Of a DNA stretch of 64,000 bases, positions 18,870 to 28,600 are shown piece after piece. The notes beneath the pieces were generated by a model that was given only the letters and a program-made list of their open reading frames with translations, was not told the origin of the DNA and ran no database searches. Source of the DNA: CAZUDI01 sp964618975 (GTDB taxonomy: Bacteria; Desulfobacterota; Desulfomonilia; UBA1062); assembly GCA_964618975.1 (NCBI GenBank), contig CAZUDI010000001.1, forward strand, positions 124,001 to 188,000, written 5' to 3'. The position numbers and the translations under genes were made by a program. The number at the start of each line of letters is the position of its first letter. Within the stretch, counting starts at the first letter, position 1.

Positions 18870-20234
18870 ATGTCGAATTTCTCTCAGAAACACACAAAGA
18901 TCACCACGTTTCACATGCTCACCCGCGACAGCCCCCAGATGCTCGACGAGCTGGTCCAGTGTTCCAAATGGAGGAAGGCCATCCTGGTCCTGCCCCTGCT
19001 GGCCTCCGAATTCACCGAGGCCGAGAACCGTCCCGTACTGGAGAACATCGTCCGGGAGCTCAAGGGCGCCGACTACCTCTCCCAGATTATCTTCGGCCTG
19101 GACCGCGCCACGGCGGAGGAGGCCCGCGAACTGGCACAGATCCTGAACCACTACGGGCTGGAGAACTACCTCATCCAGCACAACGACGGGCCCGGCTTCA
19201 CGGCCCTCTACCAGCAGCTCTCGGAGGCGGGCTTCGACCTGCACGAACCCGGCAAGGGCCGCAACATGTTCATGTCCTTCGGTATCGCCCTGGCCATGGA
19301 GGCACAGACCATCGGGCTGATCGATGCCGATATCCGCACCTTCGAACGCACCCAGCTCGACCGCATGTTCTACCCCGTGCAGGTCCTGGGCTACCAGTTC
19401 AGCAAGGCCTTCTATGCGCGCCTGAAGGAGCAGCAGTTCTACGGCCGGGTGAAGCGCCTCCTGCTGGATCCGCTTCTCATCACCCTCAAGCGCAAGTTCA
19501 CCGAGACCCACGAAGAGAAGGTCCTGCGTCTGGTGGACTTTCTGCTGACCTTCAACTACCAGCTCTCGGGCGAGGTGGTCTTCGACAACCAGCTCCTCAA
19601 GCGCATGTATTTCGCCACCAACTGGGGCGTCGAGATCTTCACCCTCATCGAGGTCTACCGCAAGGCCACGCACATCTCCGAGGTGGAGATCTCCATGGAA
19701 CCTTTCGACCACAAGCACCAGATCGTCTCCGAGCATGACCCCACAGCCGGCCTGCACAAGATGGGGATCGACATTGTGAGCACCCTGCTGAGCGCCCTGG
19801 TGATCGAGGAGGGGCTTATGATCTCGGAGCACTTCATCCGCGACCTCACCATCACCTACCTCAACGTAGCCGACGACCTCATCAAGATGTACGCCGATAA
19901 CGCCGCCTTCTGCGGCCTCAGATACGACACCAACCAGGAGGAGGCCATGGTCCACCAGGTCTTCAAGGACGTGATCCTCTCCGCCGGCGACCTCCTGCTC
20001 TCGCCCTATCTCATGATCAACCGCTTCACCACCCATGTGACCGCTCACGAGGAATTCCAGCCCTTCATCGATAACGGATTGATCGAGGCCATCGTCAGTA
20101 GTGCTCACAAGGTGCGCGACCAGCTGTATGAAACACCCAAAACCGTTTCCTGGGAGCGTATCATCCGGAAATTACCGGGAATCCTCTATGACATCATCGA
20201 TGTGGTCGAGAACGAAAAGAAGCTCTACCGCTAG
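18870..20234 (+). CDS. GT-A fold glycosyltransferase (GT2/GT81-like)
   Basis: This 454-residue soluble protein has a GT-A nucleotide-sugar transferase core. The segment GKGRNMFMSFGIALAMEAQTIGLIDADI has the arrangement seen in glucosyl-3-phosphoglycerate synthase-like enzymes, with DAD as the metal-binding DxD. The C-terminal half is helical and unassigned. ATG 18870 is chosen because GGGGGGCAG precedes it and the upstream in-frame sequence is low-complexity and non-conserved. It is transcribed divergently from the sigma-54 activator gene, and 246 bp separate it from the enoyl-CoA hydratase gene. The acceptor (glycerate, a lipid or a glycan) cannot be told from sequence alone. Confidence 0.8.
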   Translation: MSNFSQKHTKITTFHMLTRDSPQMLDELVQCSKWRKAILVLPLLASEFTEAENRPVLENIVRELKGADYLSQIIFGLDRATAEEARELAQILNHYGLENYLIQHNDGPGFTALYQQLSEAGFDLHEPGKGRNMFMSFGIALAMEAQTIGLIDADIRTFERTQLDRMFYPVQVLGYQFSKAFYARLKEQQFYGRVKRLLLDPLLITLKRKFTETHEEKVLRLVDFLLTFNYQLSGEVVFDNQLLKRMYFATNWGVEIFTLIEVYRKATHISEVEISMEPFDHKHQIVSEHDPTAGLHKMGIDIVSTLLSALVIEEGLMISEHFIRDLTITYLNVADDLIKMYADNAAFCGLRYDTNQEEAMVHQVFKDVILSAGDLLLSPYLMINRFTTHVTAHEEFQPFIDNGLIEAIVSSAHKVRDQLYETPKTVSWERIIRKLPGILYDIIDVVENEKKLYR

Positions 20235-20363
20235 AGGGCCGGGTTGACCCGGGACCTCCACCACTGACCTTCTTGTGGGGCAAACCAAAGGAGGTTTACA
20301 CTTTCCCTGCGGTTTGGTATAGGGGTTATCAGACTGAATACTGAATTTTCACGGACGGGCAAT

Positions 20364-20441
20364 CAGGGTATGCTCCTGACGCCGGCCCCGGATTCCCTTT
20401 CACGCCGCCAGCGGTGGGGAATTGGCCCGAAGCGATTAAGA
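20364..20441 (+). repeat. REP-family repeat
   Basis: The head is GGGTATGCTCCTGACGCC, the core CGCCGCCAGCGGTGGGGAAT and the tail GAAGCGATTAAG. It lies 40 bp upstream of the enoyl-CoA hydratase start. Confidence 0.65.
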
Positions 20442-20480
20442 CGGTTTTCAAGATAATAATTTATCATTAGGAGGGTTAAG

Positions 20481-21248
20481 ATGGGTTATGAAAATGTCAT
20501 TCTGGAAAAAAGGGATCATGTCGCCATCCTCAGGCTCAACCGGCCGCCGGCCAATGCCGTAAATCTCGGACTGCGTGAAGATTTCAGTGCGGCGCTGGAC
20601 GAGATCGAGAACGACAAGGACCTGCGGGTGGTCATCATCACCGGGGCCGGGGAGAAGGGTTTCTGTGCCGGTTTTGACGTCAGCGACGCCGGTAATGTGG
20701 GCAAGGGACCCGATGGTTCCGATCTGTGGACCCGCGTGGAGCGGTTCCCCAAGCCCGTGATCGCCGCCATCAACGGCTTTGCCCTGGGCGGTGGCTGCGA
20801 ACTGTCGCTGGCCTGCCACTTCCGTTTCATGTCCGACAACCCCAAGGCCAAGATCGGGCTGACCGAGCTGAACCTGGGCATCATCCCCGGCTGGGGCGGC
20901 ACCCAGAGGCTGCCGCGGGTGGTCGGCAAGGCCCAGGCGCTCGATATGATCCTGTTCAGCAAGCGCCTGGGGGCCCAGGAGGCCCTGGAGATCGGACTGA
21001 TCAATCGGGTCTGCCCGGCGGACAAGCTCATGGACGAGGCCCTGGAGTTCGCCGAGGCACTGGCCAAGCGGCCGCCACTGGCGGTGAGCGCCACGCTCAA
21101 GGCCATCCAGACCGGCATCGATCAGGGCATCGACGAGGGGCTCAAGGCCGAACGCGCCGGAATCGGGGCCGTGCAGGTCTCCAAGGATGCCATGGAGGGT
21201 TTCTCGGCCTTCCTGGAAAAGCGCGAGCCCAACTTCAAGGGCGAGTAA
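20481..21248 (+). CDS. enoyl-CoA hydratase
   Basis: This 255-residue crotonase hydrates 2-enoyl-CoA to 3-hydroxyacyl-CoA. The oxyanion hole and catalytic residues are readable: GFCAGFDVSD, then NGFALGGGCELSLAC (first glutamate) and IGLTELNLGIIPGWGGTQRL (second glutamate). It has the normal length. TTAGGAGGGTTAAG precedes the ATG. It is followed 88 bp later by a 3-hydroxyacyl-CoA dehydrogenase and probably forms an operon with it. These two supply the middle steps of beta-oxidation that the minus-strand cluster lacks. Confidence 0.95.
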   Translation: MGYENVILEKRDHVAILRLNRPPANAVNLGLREDFSAALDEIENDKDLRVVIITGAGEKGFCAGFDVSDAGNVGKGPDGSDLWTRVERFPKPVIAAINGFALGGGCELSLACHFRFMSDNPKAKIGLTELNLGIIPGWGGTQRLPRVVGKAQALDMILFSKRLGAQEALEIGLINRVCPADKLMDEALEFAEALAKRPPLAVSATLKAIQTGIDQGIDEGLKAERAGIGAVQVSKDAMEGFSAFLEKREPNFKGE

Positions 21249-21336
21249 GGGGGGCAGCACCGTTTGAGTCCTTCCCGGGCGTAGCGGTGTGACACGGACA
21301 CGACAGATAAATACCATACCATATAAGGAGAGTAGA

Positions 21337-22485
21337 ATGACGGCTGATGATGTGAAAAAGATCGCGGTACTCGGGGCAGGCGCCATGGGGAATGGGATCG
21401 CCCAGGTTGCCATGATGGCAGGCTACAAGGTCGCCATGCGGGACATCGAACAGAGCTTCGTCGACAACGGGATGAAGAGCATCAAGGCCAGCATGGACAA
21501 GCTCCTGAGCAAGGGCAAGCTGACCCAGGAACATTACGACGACTGTTTCGCTCGCCTGGTCCCGATCGTGGACCTGGCCGCGGCGGTGAGCGATGCCGAC
21601 CTGATCATCGAGGCGGCCCCCGAAAACCTGGACCTCAAGAAGAAGATCTTCGCCGAGGTCGACAAGTTGGCCCCGGCCCACGCCATCCTGGCGAGCAACA
21701 CCTCCACCATGAGCATCACCCAGATCGCCAGCGCCACCAAGCGCCCGGACAAGGTTGTGGGCATGCACTTCTTCAATCCGGCCGTGTTGCTCAAGCTGGT
21801 CGAGGTGATCTATGGTAACGAGAGCTCGGACGAGTCGATCCAGGTGACCTTCGGTGTGTCCCAGAAGATGAAGAAAGTCGGGGTCATCGTGCGCAAGGAC
21901 TCCCCGGGATTCATCTACAACCGGGTCAACGCCCCCTCGGGCCTGCTGTTGCAGCGCATCCTGGAGGCCGGCAGCCCCAGCCCGGAACAGTTTGACGCCG
22001 CCTTCAAGCCCTTCATGCCCATGGCGCCCTTCGAGCTCATGGACTACGTGGGCATCGACATCGCCACCCACACCCAGCAGTACTTCTCCGAGACGCTGTC
22101 CAAGGACTACACCCCCACGGCGGCCCTCAAGGCTCAGGTGGAATCCGGCAATCTCGGCCGCAAGACCGGCAAGGGCATCTATGACTGGTCCGCCGGCCGG
22201 CCACAGATCGACACCTCCAATCCCACCACCGAGTACGATGCCAACCACATGATCGCCCTGCAGGTCAACGAGGCCACCAAGGTCATGGAGGAGGGCGTGT
22301 GCACCGACCCCAAGGAGATCGACCTGGCCATGGCCAACGGCGGCGGCGGCATCGGCCCCTTCACCCTGGCCAAAAGCATCGGCTATGACGTACTGATCGC
22401 CAAGTGCAACGAGCTGGCCGACAAATTCAAGTGCGAGGTCTTCCGTCCCACCAAGACCATGCTGGCTGGCAATATCGACGTGTAA
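21337..22485 (+). CDS. 3-hydroxyacyl-CoA dehydrogenase
   Basis: This 382-residue NAD-dependent enzyme oxidises 3-hydroxyacyl-CoA to 3-ketoacyl-CoA. The N-terminal Rossmann motif is VLGAGAMGNGIAQVAMMAGY. The catalytic stretch SNTSTMSITQIA...GMHFFNPA contains the active-site histidine. It is about 100 residues longer than the short Hbd type because two C-terminal helical dimerisation domains are present, as in the FadB dehydrogenase half. ATG 21337 (AAGGAGAGTAGA upstream) is preferred to an upstream in-frame start at 21289. A hairpin terminator follows the stop. Confidence 0.95.
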   Translation: MTADDVKKIAVLGAGAMGNGIAQVAMMAGYKVAMRDIEQSFVDNGMKSIKASMDKLLSKGKLTQEHYDDCFARLVPIVDLAAAVSDADLIIEAAPENLDLKKKIFAEVDKLAPAHAILASNTSTMSITQIASATKRPDKVVGMHFFNPAVLLKLVEVIYGNESSDESIQVTFGVSQKMKKVGVIVRKDSPGFIYNRVNAPSGLLLQRILEAGSPSPEQFDAAFKPFMPMAPFELMDYVGIDIATHTQQYFSETLSKDYTPTAALKAQVESGNLGRKTGKGIYDWSAGRPQIDTSNPTTEYDANHMIALQVNEATKVMEEGVCTDPKEIDLAMANGGGGIGPFTLAKSIGYDVLIAKCNELADKFKCEVFRPTKTMLAGNIDV

Positions 22486-22492
22486 GGCCCAA

Positions 22493-22514
22493 GGGGGCGG
22501 CACCTGCCGCCCCC
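22493..22514 (+). terminator. hairpin after 3-hydroxyacyl-CoA dehydrogenase gene
   Basis: GGGGGCGGC (22493-22501) and GCCGCCCCC (22506-22514) form a 9-bp GC stem 7 bp after the stop. There is no clear T-run. Confidence 0.65.
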
Positions 22515-22776
22515 GTCCTGCATCCCGGCACGCACAGACATCTTTTCCGCAAGATAAGTTCCAAGACAAGACGCTACCCCCTTCCGTGCCGCGCCCTTGA
22601 CACCCTTCCAACCGCATCAGGATATCCTCCCCCTTGACAGGCAGGCGTCTGCCTGAAACAGTGACTGTATCGGGGGGATGCATCCCAAAGACGGGCACAG
22701 GGATCGTTCCAGCCCGCAGACGGTGGAGCCCCCCGCATTTGAATGAATTGTATTTCCGTGCATAAAGGAGGTCACA

Positions 22777-23691
22777 ATGGGCCACCAGTCTCATCGCCGA
22801 ATTCGACTGAGGGAGCTGCCCTACCCCTTCAGTGTGGTGGGCAGCTATCTGGAGCACCTGCTCATGCATGTCCTCAACCGCCTGACCGAGACGGAGTGGC
22901 CTTATCGTTACCGGCTGACACGCTGGCTGGTCAACGAGGTCGCCGCCCGCAGGGTGCTTTTGCGCTTCATCCACGGCGAGGTGATCACGCCCGAGGAGGT
23001 GTCGCGCCTGGTACACACCCTCGAGGGCGAGGGCTACTACATGGCGCTCGGCCGCTGCGAGTGCCGGCATGGCACCGGCAAATTCGCCCCGGGACTCGAG
23101 GACGGGTGGGACCCCAACCTCACCTGCGTAATGATCGCCTCCTGGGGACAGGGCCACAAGAGTGTGTATCCCCGGTATTATCGGAGGGTCAGCGCAACCG
23201 AGCTCAGCGCGACGGCCAGACACTGGCACGCCCGGGGACGGGTCCTCTCCGCCTGGGGCTGCGCCACCCTGCGCGGTTTTCTGCTGTCCTACTGCCACTG
23301 CCGGGCGGACTACTGCGTGCCGCTCAAAAACCAGATCTCCCGAGGGAATCGTGTTTTTCTGCCGGGCTACAGCTATGCCGCGATCAGAGCCGAGCTCTGC
23401 CCTGACCCTTTGCGCTGCCGCTGGCAGTGCTTTTCCCGCTGCCCCTTCGGGGCCATCGAGATCCATGCCGGCAAGCCCCGGGTGATCACCGCGCGCTGCT
23501 TGGGGTGCGGGCAATGCTTTGACTACTGCCCTTCCGGCGCGGCGCACCCGGTGCGCCGCGCCGAGGGCTACGAACTACCCTACTGCCACAAGGACCTCGT
23601 ACGTCAGTGGGAAGAGCGTCGCGCTGGATCTTCCCCTCCCGGGGTGCGCGCCCCGGAAGGCCGGACGGACGACTCGTCCACGAACTGGTGA
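22777..23691 (+). CDS. 4Fe-4S ferredoxin-domain protein of unknown role
   Basis: This cysteine-rich protein of 304 residues does not belong to a family I can name. The C-terminal part has two cluster motifs. CRWQCFSRCPFGAIE (Cys214, 218, 222, plus Cys208 nearby) is an atypical C-x3-C-x3-CP. CLGCGQCFDYCPSGA (Cys241, 244, 247, 251) is a standard C-x2-C-x2-C-x3-CP 4Fe-4S site. The N-terminal 200 residues carry further cysteines (94, 96, 117, 162, 173, 175, 180), including YCHCRADYC, which could bind another cluster or metal. There is no signal peptide. AAAGGAGG precedes the ATG. It lies upstream of the phosphoesterase-nucleotidyltransferase gene (83 bp). An electron-transfer or redox-sensing role is inferred. 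Confidence 0.8.
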   Translation: MGHQSHRRIRLRELPYPFSVVGSYLEHLLMHVLNRLTETEWPYRYRLTRWLVNEVAARRVLLRFIHGEVITPEEVSRLVHTLEGEGYYMALGRCECRHGTGKFAPGLEDGWDPNLTCVMIASWGQGHKSVYPRYYRRVSATELSATARHWHARGRVLSAWGCATLRGFLLSYCHCRADYCVPLKNQISRGNRVFLPGYSYAAIRAELCPDPLRCRWQCFSRCPFGAIEIHAGKPRVITARCLGCGQCFDYCPSGAAHPVRRAEGYELPYCHKDLVRQWEERRAGSSPPGVRAPEGRTDDSSTNW

Positions 23692-23774
23692 TCTGATAAT
23701 ATGCCATATTTTTATCCTTCAGCTTGCCTGACGCCTGTCCGATAAGCTTGAAATAGACCTGAAGGGATTATGCC

Positions 23775-25442
23775 ATGAAGATCATCTATGCCACCGACAT
23801 CCATGGAGACTTTGAGAAGGTCACGACCCTTCTGTGTGATACCCGGGCCGATGTCTACCTCATCGCCGGCGACCTGATCGACATCCCCTTTTACAGCATG
23901 GAAACCTCGATCCGCTATCATATCTTACAGACCTACTTCCACGGGATCAGGCACAGGATGGGCGCCGTGCATGTTCTGATCGAGGACTTTGTAGACGAAC
24001 TGCTCGAAAACCCCGACACCCCGGAGGAGTTGCAGGCGTGGGGCACCCTTTTCCAGCAGATGACCATCCGCGCCCGGAGGGTGATGCAGCAGAAATACAA
24101 GGTGCTCAAAAACATTATCACCATGAAGCAGAAGGCCCAGGTTTTCTGCCTGCCGGGCAATTACGACATGGACCTCAGATACACCTCGCTCCACGATCAT
24201 GACCTGCACCTCAAGTCCTGCGAGCTGGATGGCATGAGCTTCGGCGGTTACGGTGGGGCAGAGGTGTGGACCGCCGGCATCCCGGAGCGCTATATCGTCA
24301 AATACCGGGCCGGCATGGGGAGCAACGAGACCGACAATGAGATGTACCGTTTCTTCAGCGCCTCCCGACCCCAGATCATCGCCGCGCACCAGCCCGCCTT
24401 TGGCATCCACGACAAGGCGCTCTATGGCGGCCCCTGCGGATCGCCAACCTTGCGCACCTACTGTGACAGCCATGAGGTGCTGTTGTGTCTCACCGGACAC
24501 GCCCACGACGCCTGGGGGGTCCAGGCCAGGGGGGGGACACTCTATCTCAATCCCTCCAATTTCGGTGCCGTCACCCTCACCAACGGCGAGGTGTTCGAAG
24601 GGGGATTCTTCCACCTCATCGAGATCGAAGATCGTCAGGTGCACAAGATCATCCTCAAGAAGATCAGCGACAGGAAGATCCATGACGTGGCAGATTACTT
24701 CCCCAGCAACGGGACCTGGGCCGAAAAGGTCATCGATCCCGGTCGCTATGAGGCCCTGCTCCAGCGGCGCAACTTCGACATGCAGGCCCTAAGATCCTCC
24801 CACATCCCGGAGATCGCGCTCTTCAACGACATCAAGAAGTTCTACCGCACCTTCCAGACCCCGGAGACCGAAGACCGCCTCGACAGCCTCGAGGAGGTCA
24901 TTCCCCTGCTCGAGGCCAGGTTTCAGGGAGACATCGCCATGGATGTGATGGGTTCGGTGAATATGGGCATTTCACAGTCCAGTTCGGACATCGACTTCAT
25001 TGTCTATTCCCGATGCACCGAACCCTGCCACGACGGTTTCGTCCACTGCCAGCGCTTCGAGCAGGCGCAGGCACTGCTCGAGGATCTGCAGGGCCCGCGC
25101 TATGACTTCCATATCCTGGACTGCATCAACCTCAATCAGGTCGAGGAGAGTATCCACGAAAAAAACTTCGAGTGCGAGGTCACCCAGCGTTTCTTGGCCT
25201 ACCGTGCCATGGGCCGGCCGGTCAACTACCGTGTCATCGCCCCGGTTGAGGACCTGCTCGATCAGGATCCCCTCTTCCGCGAGGAGGTGGAGGGGAGTGT
25301 TCAGAGCTACCTCCGAATCTTCTGCGCCTGCTCACAGAACGCCCTGTCCTTCAAGAAATATGAATCGCGTTTGACGGAAATCGGAATCCGCCTGCCCGAT
25401 TCCGTCAAACGCAAAATCAAGCAGTTTCTCAAGGAAGACTGA
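23775..25442 (+). CDS. metallophosphoesterase fused to nucleotidyltransferase-like domain
   Basis: This is a 555-residue, apparently cytosolic, two-domain protein. Residues 1-300 form a calcineurin-like phosphoesterase with every metal motif present: DIH (8-10), GDLID (32-36), PGNYD (127-131), AAHQ (203-206) and TGHAHD (240-245). The insert at about 45-120 is helical. Residues 385-455 carry a polymerase-beta-type nucleotidyltransferase signature: MGSVNMGIS (GS at 393-394), then SSSDIDFIV with the DxD acids at 405 and 407, and a possible third acid in YDFHILD. The helical tail ends at residue 555. Nucleotide hydrolysis and nucleotidyl transfer in one chain suggest reversible modification or second-messenger chemistry, but no substrate can be assigned. 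Neighbours are an Fe-S protein and a membrane hybrid kinase. Confidence 0.85.
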   Translation: MKIIYATDIHGDFEKVTTLLCDTRADVYLIAGDLIDIPFYSMETSIRYHILQTYFHGIRHRMGAVHVLIEDFVDELLENPDTPEELQAWGTLFQQMTIRARRVMQQKYKVLKNIITMKQKAQVFCLPGNYDMDLRYTSLHDHDLHLKSCELDGMSFGGYGGAEVWTAGIPERYIVKYRAGMGSNETDNEMYRFFSASRPQIIAAHQPAFGIHDKALYGGPCGSPTLRTYCDSHEVLLCLTGHAHDAWGVQARGGTLYLNPSNFGAVTLTNGEVFEGGFFHLIEIEDRQVHKIILKKISDRKIHDVADYFPSNGTWAEKVIDPGRYEALLQRRNFDMQALRSSHIPEIALFNDIKKFYRTFQTPETEDRLDSLEEVIPLLEARFQGDIAMDVMGSVNMGISQSSSDIDFIVYSRCTEPCHDGFVHCQRFEQAQALLEDLQGPRYDFHILDCINLNQVEESIHEKNFECEVTQRFLAYRAMGRPVNYRVIAPVEDLLDQDPLFREEVEGSVQSYLRIFCACSQNALSFKKYESRLTEIGIRLPDSVKRKIKQFLKED

Positions 25443-25506
25443 CCCCTCGGACTCCCCTAGGAGCCTGGCTTGTGACTGCCGCTCGCGCTCACATTCATGT
25501 AAAGGG

Positions 25507-25550
25507 CTTCAATCGGGACCGAGGGATTTTCCCGGGGTTCAGCCCCCAGA
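25507..25550 (-). repeat. REP-family repeat fragment
   Basis: Read on the minus strand it has a GGCTGAACCCCGGGAAAAT head and a CGATTGAAGCC tail. The central hairpin is missing. Confidence 0.4.
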
Positions 25551-25667
25551 CAGATGAGGATCCGCCCCATTCGGGGCCTGCAGGGGCAGGGAAGAAATCG
25601 TTTTCCCTTTACAAAAGGATGCTTCTCTGATGAGATGAGGTTGGTTTTGGAGAACACAGGACATCCC

Positions 25668-28600
25668 ATGGCACAGGCCACCAGACTCTACAACAGCAAG
25701 ATCATCCAGACCTACGTGGAGTATCTCAGGCGCTACTATCCCACCATCCCCAGCGACACGCTCCTGGACTATGCCGGGATCACCCGTTACGAGCTGCGCG
25801 ACCCCGCCCACTGGCTCACTCAGGACCAGATCGACCGCTTCCATGAAATCCTCGACCGGGAGACGCAGAATCCGCAGATCTCGCGCGAGGTGGGACGCTA
25901 CGCGGTGTCATCCCAGGCCTTCGGCACGCTCAAGACCCATGCCCTCGGATTCATGAGCCCCTTAAGCACCTACGAGCTTGTCGGGCGCTTCTCCTCCTAC
26001 ATCGCCCGACACGTCCGCATGGAGACCCGCCGCCTGGGACGCAACCGAATCGAGATCCTCGTAACCCCGCTGGAGGGGGTACACGAGAATCCCTGCCAGT
26101 GCCAGAACCGTCTCGGCAACCTGGAGGGGCTGGCACGCCTGTATACCGGGCGATACGCCCGGATCGAGCATACGGAATGCATGCACCGGGGCCAGGCGGT
26201 CTGCCGCTACCTCGTCACCTGGGAGTCCAGCCCGGCGGTGTGGCTGAGGCGTCTGGCCCGCTATCTGCTGGTCCTCGGTGGCCTTATTTGCGCCGCCACC
26301 TTTTTCCTCCTCCCCACGGGGGTCTGGACCCTCCTGGCGACCCTGACGGGCCTGCTCACAGGGGGGATGTGGATCACGGCCGACGGCCTGCTAAGGCACG
26401 ACCTGATCGCCACCATCGAGGACCAGGCTTCATCGGCCCGGGACCTCTTGGAGCAGAATGCGACGCACTACAGCACCACGGAACTCCTCCAGGAGATCGC
26501 GCAGGCCGCATCCAGCGTGCGCACGGAGGAGGCCCTATGCGTCACGATCCTGGAGACCCTCGCGCGGCACCTGGGGCTGACGCGTTCGGCACTCCTGCTG
26601 CGGGATGAGGCTGGAGACGGGCTCATCTGTGGCGCCGCATATGGCGGTGGTGTAAACGCGGCTGATTTGAGCGCCTGGCGCCTGGCGCTGGACGCCACCA
26701 CGGATTCCAACCCCCTCACCCGGGCCGTCAGGGGGCAGAAACCCTCCCTGGTGGAAGACATCGCCAAATTCTCCCACGCGCTCGATCCCGCCACCGGCGA
26801 GCTCATACAAATTCTCGGACTGTATTCGCTGGTCTGTGTGCCCGTTGTCGGCGAGCGGGAGACGCTGGGGATCCTCCTGACGGAGGGCCGGATCTCCCGG
26901 CGGTACCTTACCCTGACCGACATGTCCCTCCTGGAGGGGGTTGCCGCGCTGATCGCCGTGGGCCTGTCCAACGCCCGGGCCTTCCAGCTCATCCAGGCCA
27001 GCGAGGAGCGCTACCGCACGATCTTCGAGAGCACCGCCAACGCCACCGTAATCGTCGACCGCGACCTGAATATCATCCTGGCCAATACGGTCTTCAGCGA
27101 GTTCACGGGTCTCGATCTGCGAAGGCTTAAGGGCGAGATGCATCTGGATGACTTTATCGGTGGACAGGACCTGGAGGAAATCGCACCCGTCCTTAAGGGG
27201 GAGGCCTGCCCCCCGGCTGTGACCTCGGCCGAGGTACGCCTCAAGGGCCGCACGGAGGAGGCGCGGGTGATGCACCTGACCGCCTCGGGCATCCCGGGCA
27301 CCCCCCATGCCGTGATCTCGCTGCTGGACATCACCGAGAGCAAACAGGCCCATGAAGAACTCGCCAAAAGCAGGGGTCTGTACGCCTTCGTGATGGAGCA
27401 CACCGCCGACCTCATCGCCATGAGCAATGAACAGGCCGAGTTCGTGTATGTGAGCCCTTCGTATACGACCACGTTGGGTTATGCCGAGGAAGAGCTCCTG
27501 GGGCAGCCCGTCACCATGCTCGTCCATCCCGATGACCTGAACGAGGTCCTTATGATCATCGCGGAGCACTATGCCACGCTCAGTCCCGACCCCATGCTCT
27601 GGGAATACCGCCTGCGGCACAAGGACGGACATGCGCTCTGGGCAGAGACCAAGGGGCAGATCCTCTTCGATTCCCAGGGGGTCAATGTCGGCGCGGTCTT
27701 CACCACACGGGACATCACCGAACGCAGATTCGCCCAGGAGGAGCGCCTGCGGCTCGAAGAGCGCCTGCGACAGACGCAGAAGATGGAGGCCATCGGGCGA
27801 CTCGCCGGAGGGATCGCCCATGACTTCAATAATATCCTCAGCGTCATCATCGGCGTGACGGACCTGATCCTGACCACGCTGGACCCTGACGAACCGCTGC
27901 GCTCCCAGATCGATGAGGTCAATACCGCCGCCCAGCGGGCCGCCTCACTGACGCGCCAACTGCTGGCCTTCTCACGCAAGCAGGTCATCTCCCCCCGGGT
28001 AATCGACCCCAATACGGTCCTGACCAACGCCCACAAGATGCTTGAGCGTATCATCGGCGAAGACGTACTGCTCGACCTCCGGCTGGATGAGAACGTGGGA
28101 AACATCATGATCGACCCAGGACAGCTCGAGCAGATCCTTATCAACCTCGCGGCCAATGCCCGCGACGCCATGCCTGACGGCGGCCGCCTCTGCATGCAGA
28201 CCAGCCGCGTCACTCTCGAGAACGAGACGTGCCCGATGCGCACCGAACCCGTCAGCGGGGATTTCGTGAGGCTCTCGGTAAAGGATACCGGTGAGGGCAT
28301 GGACGAGGAGACCCTGAATCGCATCTTCGAGCCCTTCTTCTCGACCAAGGAGCAGGGCCGGGGAACCGGGCTCGGTCTGGCCACGGTCTATGGCATCGTG
28401 GAACAGAACCACGCTTTCATCAGCGTGGAATCGCACCGTCACCGCGGCAGCACCTTCCGCATCCATTTCCCGCGGGTGGACTCCCCTGCTGCGGATGAGC
28501 CCCTGACACCAAGGCCCCTCACGGCGCCCCCGGGGGACGAGACCATCCTGGTGGCCGAAGACGAGCCAATGGTACGCTCCCTCGTGAAAAGCGTGCTGGA

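Noticed and set aside
20239..20252. Small hairpin after the glycosyltransferase stop
   Set aside because: The CCGGG-TTGA-CCCGG stem is only 5 bp with no T-run. It is too weak to call a terminator.
21235..23547. 770-codon minus-strand frame opposite the 3-hydroxyacyl-CoA dehydrogenase and Fe-S protein genes
   Set aside because: Antisense shadow spanning an intergenic terminator. No domain, and the opposite strand has well-supported genes.
25554..25667. N-terminal extension of the kinase starting at 25554
   Set aside because: The extra 38 codons run just beyond a repeat fragment, lack a good ribosome-binding site and are not like any domain. ATG 25668 is better placed.
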